Of a stretch of 38,840 nt of DNA, positions 24,438 to 31,562 are shown piece by piece (within the stretch, counting starts at the first letter, position 1; every line of letters begins with the position of its first letter). A program made the position numbers and the translations under genes. The DNA is from Anaerolineales bacterium HSG24 (lineage in GTDB: Bacteria > Chloroflexota > Anaerolineae > 4572-78 > J111), in assembly GCA_030377895.1 (NCBI GenBank), contig JAUCGB010000031.1, positions 1 through 38,840 of the forward strand, in the 5' to 3' direction. A model generated the notes under the pieces. It searched no databases and had not been told where the DNA came from. It saw only the letters and a program-made list of their open reading frames with translations.

Positions 24438-24926
24438 CTAACTTTTTTCCTCACCCAAGTACCAATCAATCACCTCTTGGGTTTCGGCAAAACCGACGGC
24501 GAACTCGGCGCAGTACCCTTCATTCCGCAAACGTTGTAACATCTCGGCTTGAGCGGCAACATGGGGAGAGGCATATTTTTGCTGATTATTGACCTGCACA
24601 ATCCGCTCGCCATGCTTTTTCTGCTCAATAAACAGGCCATGATACCCCTGTCGAGCCACGGCGATAAAAATATCCGGCCATGACTTAGTTTTACCCTGCT
24701 TTTTGGCCCGCACTCCCTGTTGTACCGAGAGGTTGATTCCGGCTAACACGTCGATATTAAAAGGTATCTCAGGATAATGCTCACGCAAGTAGGCGGCTGT
24801 TTTTTCCGATAGAGCGGCCTCACTGGTCGGTTCATGGATGAATATTCCTTCTTCATTTAAGATACCGATACCGATTTCGGTAGCGGTTTTAGTTTTACGT
24901 TTAACGCTCTTTCTTCTACGACTCAT
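24438..24926 (-). CDS. VRR-NUC-like PD-(D/E)xK nuclease
   Basis: The 162-residue protein has a strongly basic N-terminus (MSRRRKSVKRKTKT), an acidic helix, then the nuclease core: KSWPDIFIA (Asp85), GLFIEQKK (Glu101, Lys103) and QAEMLQRLRNEGYCAEFAVG, ending with E..IDWYL. This matches the order PD...E.K...Q.....L...GY of VRR-NUC proteins, which include phage and repair-associated structure-specific nucleases. A role in replication or repair is inferred. It is followed by an unknown small gene on the same strand, with repeats between. The palindrome at 24938-24966 lies directly upstream of its start. The gene may be of mobile-element origin, but no phage genes surround it. Confidence 0.7.
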   Translation of the reverse strand: MSRRRKSVKRKTKTATEIGIGILNEEGIFIHEPTSEAALSEKTAAYLREHYPEIPFNIDVLAGINLSVQQGVRAKKQGKTKSWPDIFIAVARQGYHGLFIEQKKHGERIVQVNNQQKYASPHVAAQAEMLQRLRNEGYCAEFAVGFAETQEVIDWYLGEEKS

Positions 24927-24937
24927 TACGAATTAAT

Positions 24938-24966
24938 CTTCCCGCAAGTTCTGAACTTGCGGGAAG
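24938..24966. repeat. Stand-alone cargo hairpin (CTTCCCGCAAG)
   Basis: CTTCCCGCAAGTTC pairs with GAACTTGCGGGAAG around TG. It is a compensated variant of the CTACCCGCAAG cargo found in A3, A5, A9 and A10 (base changes in both arms keep the pairing). It lies 12 bp upstream of the nuclease start. Confidence 0.75.
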
Positions 24967-25049
24967 ATAACGATTCTTCTACTAAAACTCCGCGCAAGGT
25001 AAATAATCTACTCATCCGATGGGATATTCCGGGCAAAGCGGATGCAGAT

Positions 25050-25160
25050 GTAGTAATCCGGAGTTGTAGTGATCCGGAGTGCAAAGCTTGCTTTGCATGC
25101 AAGGCAGGTGTAGTAATCCGGAGTAATCCGGAGTGCAAAGCTTGCTTTGCATGCAAGGCA
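25050..25160. repeat. Family A fragments A8, two partial copies
   Basis: Two copies of TGTAGTRATCCGGAGT...GCAAAGCTTGCTTTGCATG follow each other in direct repeat, with partial heads and no closing ends. With the hairpin at 24938-24966 they fill most of the 290-bp gap upstream of the nuclease gene. Confidence 0.65.
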
Positions 25161-25216
25161 ATTTTACACGGGAACTCCTTGTAAACCCCGATGAGTTCTG
25201 CGGAGTCTTCTACGGC

Positions 25217-25498
25217 TCATTCGTCTTGATACAGTTTCCAACGATGGCGAGGGATATGTCGCTTTCGTCGGTAGGGTTTGGTGATGGTGTCTCCGGTGAT
25301 AATCTTGATATTTCGCAGTTTACGAGTCGAGGCTTCGAGCCGTTCAACCGCCTCCTGCGCCTCGGCTTCGGAGGCAAAATTCAGGGCATCACTCCGAGAC
25401 TCGCGCCATAAGTCGCTTCGCCATAAATAAACGGGCTTCCAACGCCCTTTATATTTCAGTTCGGCTGAGACAAAATATACCACGATTTGCTCCGACAT
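25217..25498 (-). CDS. Unknown 93-residue basic protein
   Basis: I do not recognise it. It begins with a beta-rich segment (MSEQIVVYFVSAELKYKG, then KPVYLWRSDLW), has an Ala/Glu-rich helix (EAEAQEAVERLEAS) and ends in a very basic stretch (KPYRRKRHIPRHRWKLYQ). GGAGGGT stands 7 nt before the ATG, a good ribosome binding site, which supports a real gene. It is upstream of the VRR-NUC-like gene on the same strand, but about 290 bp of repeats separate them. The size and charge would fit a nucleic-acid-binding or phage-type accessory protein, as inference only. Confidence 0.6.
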   Translation of the reverse strand: MSEQIVVYFVSAELKYKGRWKPVYLWRSDLWRESRSDALNFASEAEAQEAVERLEASTRKLRNIKIITGDTITKPYRRKRHIPRHRWKLYQDE

Positions 25499-25712
25499 GA
25501 GAAACCCTCCAAACCTACATCATAGAGGACTCTTCGTTACGTTCAGGGTGACATGGCCGACTTTGTCACCATCAACCAAATTTGACCTACAACCCGCTTC
25601 GCCTCATAATACAGGCCAATTCTAATTTCAGATTATTCTACATGCCACACCATTTGTCAAATTTCACCACTTGGCCACCAACTCATGTTTCATGTTTCAC
25701 GCCTCACGCCCC

Positions 25713-26744
25713 ATGAAAATCGCCTACCATTTCACTATTCCAAAGCCACCAGAGCCGAGTTTGGACGCGGCCATTCAGGACGCGCTCAAACTACAACAAC
25801 ATTTCCCCGGGCCACTCAACTACCTGTATCCGGTGGCTAAAGCAACCTCGCTGGTGCCACGATTTCTGTGTGGCTTGCATCAACTGTTTTACTTGTGGCA
25901 AATTGATCAACAGGTGGAGATACATCATGTCTACACGAATGAACTTTACCCTTACCCGATTCTGTTTGGGTGGCGTAAGCCAATTGTTATGACTGTGGTT
26001 GCCAGCCTCAAACATGGCAGACGACCTTGGTTCGCCAGAAGTTTGTCACCCGTCACTCGATTCGTGACCTCGAATCTGCCAGATCAACAGCGACTAGAGG
26101 CTTGGCAGTTGGGCACAACCGTCTGCATCCCGCCCGGTATCGACCTGAGCAGGTTTGAACCGACCCCGCCGCCGTCTGATTTATCGTTCACCCTGTTGGC
26201 CGGTTCAGCCCCTTGGCACGAAAGCCAGTTTGCCAGCAAGGGAGTCGATTTGCTCTTGCAAGCGGCTCAAAAACTACCCTCGCTCCGGCTGATATTTTTA
26301 TGGCGAGGGGTGTTGTATGAGGCCATGCGCCAGCGGGTCAACCAAGCCGGACTGAGTGACCGAGTCGAAATTATCAACCAGCAGGTCGAGGTGCATCAGC
26401 TACTAAAACGAGTCCATGCCAGTATCGTGTTAGCAAAAACCCCCTCCCTCATCAAAGCCTACCCCCACTCCCTGCTCGAATCGCTGGCCGCCGGACGACC
26501 AATTCTCATCAGCATGGGCCTAGCTATGGCAGATTATACCGTACAAAACGGGTGTGGTCTCATCGTGCCCGATTTTGAACTTGATACATTGCTCGACAGA
26601 TTAACGAGGCTTCAACAAAACTACCAAGCCTATCAAAAACAAACCCAAACAGTTGACTTACAAGCGTTTTCGGTTGACAATTTAGTTAACGCATACAGCG
26701 CGTTGTATGAGGACGTGAAGCATGAAACGAATTATGAATTATGA
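25713..26744 (+). CDS. Glycosyltransferase, GT4-like
   Basis: About 343 residues of a GT-B enzyme transferring a sugar from a nucleotide donor to an unknown acceptor. The N-terminus MKIAYHFTIPKPPEPSLDA starts the acceptor domain. VCIPPGIDLSRFEP is the usual linker. The donor domain has SKGVDLLLQAAQKLPSLRL, WRGVLYEAM and KAYPHSLLESLAAGRPI, where the Glu of SLLESLA belongs to the conserved EX7E-like motif, although the first Glu is replaced (Lys or Ala region). The start at 25713 fits the family; a longer start 14 codons upstream would add a repeat-derived peptide. No clear ribosome binding site. It is separate from the glycosyltransferase-permease operon at 410-4736 but may serve the same surface glycan. 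Confidence 0.8.
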   Translation: MKIAYHFTIPKPPEPSLDAAIQDALKLQQHFPGPLNYLYPVAKATSLVPRFLCGLHQLFYLWQIDQQVEIHHVYTNELYPYPILFGWRKPIVMTVVASLKHGRRPWFARSLSPVTRFVTSNLPDQQRLEAWQLGTTVCIPPGIDLSRFEPTPPPSDLSFTLLAGSAPWHESQFASKGVDLLLQAAQKLPSLRLIFLWRGVLYEAMRQRVNQAGLSDRVEIINQQVEVHQLLKRVHASIVLAKTPSLIKAYPHSLLESLAAGRPILISMGLAMADYTVQNGCGLIVPDFELDTLLDRLTRLQQNYQAYQKQTQTVDLQAFSVDNLVNAYSALYEDVKHETNYEL

Positions 26745-26749
26745 ATTAC

Positions 26750-26853
26750 GAATTATGGGTAGTCCTGCACATGTAGTGATCACCTACCCGCAAGTTCCAA
26801 ACTTGCGGGTAGGTAACTGAAACGAATTATGACTGCACCACTACCGAATTACG
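26750..26853. mobile_element. Family A element A9 with near-perfect 8-bp duplication
   Basis: The 88-bp element (26758-26845) has a left-type end GGTAGTCCTGCACATG, the CTACCCGCAAG cargo hairpin (26784-26812) and a right-type end TGCACCACTACC. The flanks GAATTATG (26750-26757) and GAATTACG (26846-26853) match at 7 of 8, but the area is low in complexity (many GAATTA repeats), so this duplication is weaker evidence. Confidence 0.65.
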
Positions 26854-26885
26854 AATTACGTCTCATGTTTCACGAATTATAACTA

Positions 26886-27617
26886 ATGAATAACTCACCT
26901 TGGCAACGATTTTATTATTATGTAGGAGGCTACCTCCTAACCCTGATTATGTTGCTCCTGATGACACGCATGGTCAGCCCGACCTTGATTGTCGCACTGT
27001 GGCTGGTGGCCCTAATTTGGGGTGGGATTCTGGCCTATCAGTTGTATAATTTGCTAGAGGATAACTACCAAACGGTAATCATGGAAAAAAGTCTGAGGAA
27101 ACAGTTGCAACAGGCTCAAGGCTACCAACAACAACTTGAGGCCATGCTGAACGATACCTCGGCCCAAAAATCCCCCCATTTAGAACAACTTTCCGACCAG
27201 ATTAACCATTGGACAGAGTCGATTAAGCTGTTGGCTGAGAAAATTACTCGCTTCAAAGACGATGATTTGATTCGGCATGACCTGAAACAGGTTCCCAAAG
27301 CAATTACCGACCTCGAAAAACGGATCAAAAAAGAGAACGATCCAGTCATTAAAACGCAATTACAACGAACCCTCAATAATCGTCGTACCCAACAGCAATC
27401 TCTGCAAGCTTTGCAAAAAAACATCAAACGAGCTGAAATCCAAATCGAAAGCACCATTTCTCAGATGGGGACGATATACTCCCATATCTTAACCGGACAA
27501 TCGGGTAATCAGGTCGCCGATTATAGCCGTTTGGCCGCCGATGTGGACGAAGAGGTAACTCACCTGCAAGAGCAGTTGGAAACTCTGCAAGAAGTGCGGT
27601 TTAACAATGAATTTTGA
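26886..27617 (+). CDS. Two-helix membrane protein with long coiled coil
   Basis: The 243-residue protein has two membrane helices (about 12-28 and 32-53), then an almost continuous Gln/Glu/Lys-rich coiled coil from 65 to 235 (QQAQGYQQQLEAML, LEKRIKKEND, QSLQALQKNIKRAEIQIEST). No enzyme motif is present. The topology is a short hairpin anchor with a cytoplasmic coiled coil, as in scaffolding or envelope-organising proteins, but I cannot name a family. No strong ribosome binding site. It lies downstream of the glycosyltransferase with element A9 between them. Confidence 0.7.
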   Translation: MNNSPWQRFYYYVGGYLLTLIMLLLMTRMVSPTLIVALWLVALIWGGILAYQLYNLLEDNYQTVIMEKSLRKQLQQAQGYQQQLEAMLNDTSAQKSPHLEQLSDQINHWTESIKLLAEKITRFKDDDLIRHDLKQVPKAITDLEKRIKKENDPVIKTQLQRTLNNRRTQQQSLQALQKNIKRAEIQIESTISQMGTIYSHILTGQSGNQVADYSRLAADVDEEVTHLQEQLETLQEVRFNNEF

Positions 27618-27623
27618 TTAACT

Positions 27624-27687
27624 TGTTGGTGCAGAAGTAGTGATCCGGATCCGTTAGCTACCCGCAAGTTCTAAACTTGCGGGTAGC
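27624..27687. repeat. Family A fragment A10
   Basis: Right-type end GGTGCAGAAGTAGTGATC followed by the hairpin CTACCCGCAAG...CTTGCGGGTAG (27658-27686). The opposite end is missing. It directly follows the coiled-coil gene and may act as a transcription-slowing hairpin. Confidence 0.65.
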
Positions 27688-27713
27688 TGACCAGTTTAAC
27701 TATGAATTTTGTT

Positions 27714-27750
27714 GACTGGAAGCGCAGGCCGGATGCCTGCACTTCCAGTC
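27714..27750. repeat. Palindrome related to the glycosyltransferase linker repeat
   Basis: GACTGGAAGCGCAGGC (27714-27729) pairs with GCCTGCACTTCCAGTC (27735-27750) at all but one position. The GGAAGCGCAGG/CCTGCACTTCC core resembles the repeat translated at 2735-2787. Confidence 0.65.
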
Positions 27751-27782
27751 GTTTTATCCAAATCTGTCACCGAGGTCAATTT

Positions 27783-27983
27783 ATGGATGCTGGTTTGATT
27801 ATTGTTGGTTTATTGTGCATAATACTCGGTATCTGGGTTATCCGAGCCGCGTTCAAGGTTCGATACCAATATCATACGCCTGAAATTCATGAAAATTCCA
27901 GTTTGTGCGGCTGTATTCTGTTGATAATAGGCGCGGGGTTGTTAATCACGGTAGGCACAACGATGTGGTCGTTGTATAATTAG
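27783..27983 (+). CDS. Small two-helix membrane protein
   Basis: A 66-residue open frame starting MDAGLIIVGLLCIILGIWVI has helices at about 3-22 and 45-62, joined by a short polar loop with two Cys (SLCGCIL). No family recognised. The start is taken at 27783 because the upstream in-frame part is encoded by the palindrome at 27714-27750. Its hydrophobic pattern is too regular to be chance in this AT-balanced DNA, but no ribosome binding site is evident. Confidence 0.5.
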   Translation: MDAGLIIVGLLCIILGIWVIRAAFKVRYQYHTPEIHENSSLCGCILLIIGAGLLITVGTTMWSLYN

Positions 27984-28040
27984 GCTAGAGAGAAGTAGGA
28001 AGACAAGCCGTTCTCTCTACTTCCTAGGGGTAAGGTTATT

Positions 28041-28085
28041 GTCACGCTACAAGCGTGACCTCCAATTATCGTAGGTGACGCTTGT
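28041..28085. repeat. Palindromic repeat E2
   Basis: Inverted copy of E1: GTCACGCTACAAGCGTGACC then TCCAATTATCGTAGGTGACG. It lacks the last arm. The same flank GGTTATT is shared with E1. Confidence 0.7.
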
Positions 28086-28091
28086 CCTCCT

Positions 28092-28225
28092 CGTTCCCAA
28101 TCTGGAGATTGGGAACGCCCTTGCGTAGAAACTCTGTTTCGGTGTTTCGGTACTGTTTCGGGATTAGGGGATAAGGGGAAACAGAGTTTCCTTGCAAGTG
28201 CGTACCCAAACTCTGTTTGGGTACG
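28092..28225. repeat. Three successive hairpin repeats
   Basis: CGTTCCCAATCT/AGATTGGGAACG (28092-28117), GAAACTCTGTTT/AAACAGAGTTTC (28128-28139 and 28179-28190) and CGTACCCAAAC/GTTTGGGTACG (28201-28225) stand in a row. Together with E2 and the CTCCCCGTAGCGGGAC direct repeats near 28255 and 28285, they make up the 320-bp gap before the cassette-like array. Confidence 0.7.
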
Positions 28226-28304
28226 AGCCGTCAATCCACGGAATGACGGACGAGCCTCCCCGTAGCGGGACAATTCAGCGCGAAGCCTCCCCGTAGCGGG
28301 ACAA

Positions 28305-28508
28305 TTAATTCACGTCCGCATCCTCCCACCAATCGCTGTCTTTACGAGGTCGCCCCCGTCGCTTGGGCGGTTTGTCGGGATCAAGCGGCTTAAGATCATT
28401 GTGCTTGAGCAGGCGATTTATTTCCGCCTGCAAGTGAATCCACGTTCTTATCCTCAATTCGGTATAACAATCTGCCCGCCAGACTCCCCACCCGGCAACA
28501 TGTGCCAC
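28305..28508 (-). CDS. Short AT-hook-like open frame fused to the array spacer
   Basis: The 67-residue frame starts inside spacer copy R1, whose sequence encodes about the first 23 residues (to RIRTWI). The rest, HLQAEINRLLKHNDLKPL then PDKPPKRRGRPRKDSDWWED, is unique in the window. PKRRGRPRK resembles an AT-hook DNA-binding motif. The spacer-derived start makes it likely that this is the tail of a gene truncated by the spacer, similar to the broken PIN toxin at the other end of the array. Function unknown. Confidence 0.35.
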   Translation of the reverse strand: MAHVAGWGVWRADCYTELRIRTWIHLQAEINRLLKHNDLKPLDPDKPPKRRGRPRKDSDWWEDADVN

Positions 28509-28626
28509 AAAAAAGAGCCACGCTCAGAGATGGGATTTAATTGGATACCGTCCGCTGATTCTAGCCCGTTAAGCGGTTGCTATGCAGAATCGTCAAGCCA
28601 TGCTTGTCGGACTGAAATCGACATGG
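28436..28626. repeat. Array spacer copy R1
   Basis: First copy of a conserved spacer (GAATCCACGTTCTTATCCTC ... TCGGACTGAAATCGACATGG). It lacks the TAATCCGCTTAA left end present in R2-R5. Its internal - strand mini-frame has a TAG at codon 15. It directly precedes metallopeptidase copy 1. Confidence 0.85.
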
Positions 28627-28627
28627 T

Positions 28628-29149
28628 ATGATTCAAGCTATGAATAATCAGCAAACCAAACCAAGCCAACAATCTTTCCTCTACAAACTCGGTGGCTATT
28701 ATGGTATCCCTCATGAATTGATCCATATTTTGGCCTATCGAATTATCCAAAAGCCATGTCGTTACCAATGGGGCGATGACCGAGTTATTCCCTTAGCTTA
28801 TGACACTGAGACTCGCCGAGAAAAACTATTCGTAACCCTCCTACCATTTGTAACTTTTATGGGCCTGGGCCTGTTTTTTCAACTGTTGTGGGTCATGTCG
28901 GCCTTCTTCATCAAGATGAGGCCGGAGCAATATTTTGTGGACGGCCCAACGTGGCATCTTCTCTTTTTTATTGTAGGGGGGCTTTTTATTGGATACGCCA
29001 GTACGGCCCATTACGATTTAATCAAAGCTTACCATCTCCTATTCAGGAAAGATAGCGTTCAACAAGGTGGCCCAAAACCACATCGACGTGCCAAGGATGA
29101 GAAGCAACAAGGGAAACATCCACAAACAGCCAACCGTAGGATGTTGTAA
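28628..29149 (+). CDS. Putative membrane zinc metallopeptidase, copy 1
   Basis: The 173-residue protein has the zincin motif HELIH (about residues 29-33 from the first ATG) within YGIPHELIHILAYRIIQKPC, followed by hydrophobic segments at about 70-95 and 105-125 and a basic tail. The arrangement, an HExxH near the N-terminus of a small membrane protein, resembles DUF3267-type predicted zincins, and a later conserved STAHYDL could supply a third ligand. Activity is inferred. Two ATGs (28628 and 28640) are possible; neither has a clear ribosome binding site. The 3' end overlaps the convergent membrane-protein gene by 111 bp. It is a diverged paralogue of the copies at 29651 and 31791, and its unique basic tail (RRAKDEKQQGKHPQ) lies in the overlap. 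Confidence 0.7.
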   Translation: MIQAMNNQQTKPSQQSFLYKLGGYYGIPHELIHILAYRIIQKPCRYQWGDDRVIPLAYDTETRREKLFVTLLPFVTFMGLGLFFQLLWVMSAFFIKMRPEQYFVDGPTWHLLFFIVGGLFIGYASTAHYDLIKAYHLLFRKDSVQQGGPKPHRRAKDEKQQGKHPQTANRRML

Positions 29150-29404
29150 ATCACCGAACGGGCCGTGTTCAAAAAAATATCGCTCGGTCTTTGGCTCACG
29201 AGTGATGTCTTTGAATAAGAACAGCCCGATAAGTACATTGACCGAAGCACAACCGATGCTCAACGGATGGCTGTTAAAACCGACTGTTTCTAAGGCCAAA
29301 CCTGCCATCAACCCACCGATAGCCCACAAACTGGTCATTCCTAAAATAAGACCTACTACCCGTAGATAATCTTGAGAGGATGGTTTGTTAGGTTTGTTGG
29401 TCAT
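29039..29404 (-). CDS. Small multi-helix membrane protein, partner copy 1
   Basis: A 121-residue protein with about four hydrophobic segments: VVGLILGMTSLWAIGGLMAG, LSIGCASVNVLIGLFLF, and a C-terminal pair ending WFWATLLNAIFPE. A polar centre has TERYFFEHGPFGDLQH. It is homologous to the proteins at 30056 and 32196 (shared AGxALETxGF, FERxFFE and W.WA..LN.I.P), which shows that the frame is protein-coding although it overlaps the metallopeptidase gene on the other strand. No family recognised. It may act with, or be a substrate or inhibitor of, the metallopeptidase. Confidence 0.65.
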   Translation of the reverse strand: MTNKPNKPSSQDYLRVVGLILGMTSLWAIGGLMAGLALETVGFNSHPLSIGCASVNVLIGLFLFKDITREPKTERYFFEHGPFGDLQHPTVGCLWMFPLLLLILGTSMWFWATLLNAIFPE

Positions 29405-29417
29405 AAATCATCACACT

Positions 29418-29650
29418 CCTCTAAGTTGTTTCATCTTCGTCTAATCCGCTTAATTCACCGAATCCACGTTCTTATCCTCAATTCGGTATAACAATCTACC
29501 CGCCAGACTCCCCACCCGCCGACATGTGCCACAAAAAAGAGCCACGCTCAGAGATGGGATTTAATTGGATGCCATCCGCTGATTCTAGTCCGTTAAGGGT
29601 TGCTATGCAGAATCGTCAAACCATGCTTGTCGGACTGAAATCGGCATGGT
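29418..29650. repeat. Array spacer copy R2
   Basis: It includes the upstream block CCTCTAAGTTGTTTCATCTT shared with R4, the left end TAATCCGCTTAATTCACC (29443) and the conserved core to the metallopeptidase start. GTTAAGG at 29592 has lost two bases compared with the GTTAAGCGG of other copies. The - strand mini-frame has a stop at codon 15 as in R1. Confidence 0.85.
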
Positions 29651-30136
29651 ATGATTCAAGCTATGAATAATCAGCAAACCAAACCAAGCCAACAATCTTT
29701 CCTCTACAAACTCGGTGGCTACTACCTCATCCCGCATGAACTGCTCCATGTGCTGGCTTTCCGGATTATCGGCAAGCCATGTCGCTATGAGTGGGGTAAT
29801 GATTATGTTCGTCCGCTTGTCAAAGAGTCGAAACGAGAGCGACTGTTTGTTTCGCTATTTCCGTTTGTGACCATTATGGGATTGGGGTTAATTTTTGGCT
29901 TGATGTGGATATCGTCAGCATTTTTTATCAACATTCGGCCTGAACGGTATTTTATTGACGGTCCGACGTGGCATGTTGTCTTTCTAATTCTTTGTGCCTT
30001 GTTCATCTTTTATAGTGGCACCGCGCATGGAGACTTGTTTAGTAGCTATTATATTCTATTTGGGCAAGATGAGATTCAAGATAATCGCCCAAAGCCAAAC
30101 TGTAGCCCCAACAATAAGCAACATCAGGGGCAATGA
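29651..30136 (+). CDS. Putative membrane zinc metallopeptidase, copy 2
   Basis: 161 residues, with the motif HELLH in LIPHELLHVLAFRIIGKPCR, hydrophobic segments at about 70-95 and 105-130, and the conserved SGTAHGDLFSSYYILF where an additional metal ligand could lie. It differs from copy 1 at many positions but is almost identical to copy 3, so copies 2 and 3 result from a recent duplication. The last 81 bp overlap the convergent gene ending at 30056. Predicted to be a membrane-embedded peptidase of the DUF3267-like kind; substrate unknown. Confidence 0.7.
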   Translation: MIQAMNNQQTKPSQQSFLYKLGGYYLIPHELLHVLAFRIIGKPCRYEWGNDYVRPLVKESKRERLFVSLFPFVTIMGLGLIFGLMWISSAFFINIRPERYFIDGPTWHVVFLILCALFIFYSGTAHGDLFSSYYILFGQDEIQDNRPKPNCSPNNKQHQGQ

Positions 30137-30415
30137 CCACAACGCACCCACAACTCGGTAAGCAGCGTGGTCAGTATTTATTCCTCGCACTTTATCCTCG
30201 AAAAATATACGTTCAAACGTTGGATTACCTGTAATTATTTTAAATAAGGCTAGACCACATAACAAATTCAGCGAAGCCAGGATGATGCTCCAAGAGTAAC
30301 CAGTAAAACCAATCGTTTCTAAAGCGGCTCCAGCCATATAACCACCAGCAAACCATAGGCCAGAATAAGCTAGAATCCGAGTGACTATTTTCAAGTATGG
30401 GTTTGTTTTTTTCAT
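30056..30415 (-). CDS. Small multi-helix membrane protein, partner copy 2
   Basis: 119 residues with hydrophobic segments near 10-30, 42-60 and 90-115 (LPLMLLIVGATVWLWAIILN). A polar middle carries PTFERIFFEDKVRG. GGAGAGAC is found shortly before the start. Identical to copy 3 (32196-32555) at protein level. It overlaps the metallopeptidase gene tail to tail. Confidence 0.65.
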   Translation of the reverse strand: MKKTNPYLKIVTRILAYSGLWFAGGYMAGAALETIGFTGYSWSIILASLNLLCGLALFKIITGNPTFERIFFEDKVRGINTDHAAYRVVGALWSLPLMLLIVGATVWLWAIILNLILPK

Positions 30416-30475
30416 TGTTTTGTCTCTCCTTGTTAACTCATTCCTAATTGTTTGGTAATAATCTGGCTATCAGGT

Positions 30476-30678
30476 TAATCCGCTTAATTTACCGAATCCA
30501 CGTTCTTATCCTCAATTCGGTATAACAATCTGCCCACCAAACTCCCCACCCGGCGACATGTGCCACAAAAAAGAGCCACGCTCAGAGATGGGATTTAACT
30601 GGATGCCGTCTGCTGATTCTAGCCCGTTAAGCGATTGCCACGTAGAATCGTCAAGCCAATGAATGACCATGCTTGTCA
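30476..30678. repeat. Array spacer copy R3
   Basis: Left end TAATCCGCTTAATTTACC (30476) to CATGCTTGTC (about 30677). It contains TTAAGCG at 30627, the near-complement of CCGCTTAA at the left end. Here the spacer precedes the VapBC pair, not a metallopeptidase, and the -35 box of the VapBC promoter lies at its right edge. Confidence 0.85.
30512..30670 (-). CDS. Mini open frame in spacer R3
   Basis: A 52-codon frame, MVIHWLDDSTWQSLNGLES then ADGIQLNPISERGSFLW and a Gly-rich end. The same frame is open in R4 (31617-31787) but stopped in R1 and R2. The conserved LNGLESADGIQLN..SERGSF suggests a once-coding segment, perhaps the end of a lost gene. No ribosome binding site and no family recognised. 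It could be an RNA or recombination element instead of a gene. Confidence 0.25.
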   Translation of the reverse strand: MVIHWLDDSTWQSLNGLESADGIQLNPISERGSFLWHMSPGGEFGGQIVIPN

Positions 30679-30700
30679 GATTACCAAAATTGGTTATAAT
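30673..30700 (+). promoter_or_regulatory. Likely promoter of the VapBC pair
   Basis: TTGTCA (30673-30678), a 16-nt spacer and TATAAT (30695-30700) give a near-consensus sigma-70-type promoter with a leader of about 73 nt before the antitoxin ATG at 30780. The -35 box is in the right end of spacer R3, so the spacer may provide part of the promoter. Confidence 0.6.
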
Positions 30701-30779
30701 GACCTTTATAGTTAGTCAAAAAAGTTCTCGCCAATACCTAATGGTTTCAAAAATCTTTAGGGTCTCAAGGGTAATCATT

Positions 30780-31088
30780 ATGTCCACAATAACACAAGGT
30801 TCGCTGTTACAAAAAGTTATTCGTATTTTACAACAATTGTCTGAGAGTCAATTGCTTGTAATTTTTGAGTTTGCTCGTTTTTTGTTATCCAAAGAACAGA
30901 TACCAAAAACTGAAACCTTATCTGTGAATGACCGTATCAATGTTGCTCTACAAGAAGCAGGTATAAAACCATACCAACCTGAAGAAGTCGCTCAGTATTT
31001 GGCAAGTCCCGAAAACCAAAATTGGCAGCCTCTTCTAGCAGGTGGCAAACCTGCCAGTGAACTCATTATTGAAGAAAGGCGTACATGA
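30780..31088 (+). CDS. Antitoxin of a VapBC-type module
   Basis: A 102-residue small protein, STITQGSLLQKVIRILQQLS then ESQLLVIFEFARFLLSKEQ at the N-terminus, ending in a Pro/Glu-rich tail (YQPEEVAQYLASPENQNWQP) suited to wrapping a toxin. The C-terminus overlaps the PIN toxin start by ATGA, the usual layout in which antitoxin precedes toxin. AAGGG lies upstream of the ATG at 30780; an earlier in-frame start at 30663 would be upstream of the promoter and is rejected. The N-terminal helix pattern resembles the DUF2281 kind of VapB partners, but this is tentative. Confidence 0.7.
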   Translation: MSTITQGSLLQKVIRILQQLSESQLLVIFEFARFLLSKEQIPKTETLSVNDRINVALQEAGIKPYQPEEVAQYLASPENQNWQPLLAGGKPASELIIEERRT

Positions 31089-31561
31089 AAACAAGCGTAG
31101 GGCAGGTTTGTTATTTCGATAGTAGTGCTTTGGTTAAACGCTATTTCACTGAAATAGGTTCAGTTTGGGTGCAGACTCGATGTGGTGATTCCAAAAACTT
31201 GATTGTTATTGCAGAGATTACACGGGTTGAGATGGCAGCTGCATTTGCCCGTAAGGTGAGAGGGAAATTTATCACTCAGGCGGAATATCATCAGGCTCAA
31301 ACTCAAATAATATCCCATATTCAAAACCAATATCGCCTCGTAGCTATCACCTCCCAACGGATTGATACAGCGGTTGACCTCACATCTCAACACAAATTAC
31401 GAGGCTATGATGCAGTTCAGTTGGCATGTGCGTTATATTTCAATCAACTGCTTGTGAGTAAAGTATTGTCACCATTGATTTTTATATCAGCCGACAACGA
31501 GTTGCTCATCGCTGCCCAAGCCGAAGGATTACAAACCGAAAACCCAAATAATTATCCTTAA
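31085..31561 (+). CDS. vapC: PIN-domain toxin, VapC family
   Basis: A 158-residue predicted Mg-dependent ribonuclease. PIN-domain acids are in order: Asp in CYFDSSALVKRYF (about residue 11), Glu in IAEITRVEMAAAFAR (about 46-51), Asp in LRGYDAVQLACAL (about 107) and Asp in FISADNELLIAAQ (about 136). Typical VapC toxins cut tRNA or rRNA when not bound by antitoxin; that activity is family knowledge, not shown here. All acids are intact, so this module should be functional. It lies between spacers R3 and R4, between metallopeptidase copies 2 and 3. Confidence 0.85.
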   Translation: MKTSVGQVCYFDSSALVKRYFTEIGSVWVQTRCGDSKNLIVIAEITRVEMAAAFARKVRGKFITQAEYHQAQTQIISHIQNQYRLVAITSQRIDTAVDLTSQHKLRGYDAVQLACALYFNQLLVSKVLSPLIFISADNELLIAAQAEGLQTENPNNYP

Positions 31562-31562
31562 T

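Noticed and set aside
24926..25156. Open frames over 24926-25184 on both strands
   Set aside because: They translate repeated palindromes (the peptide ALHAKQALHSG recurs), so they are repeat shadows and not genes.
25050..25160. Possible CRISPR array from the direct repeats
   Set aside because: The repeats are partial family A copies with irregular spacing and no unique spacers of constant size; no cas genes are present.
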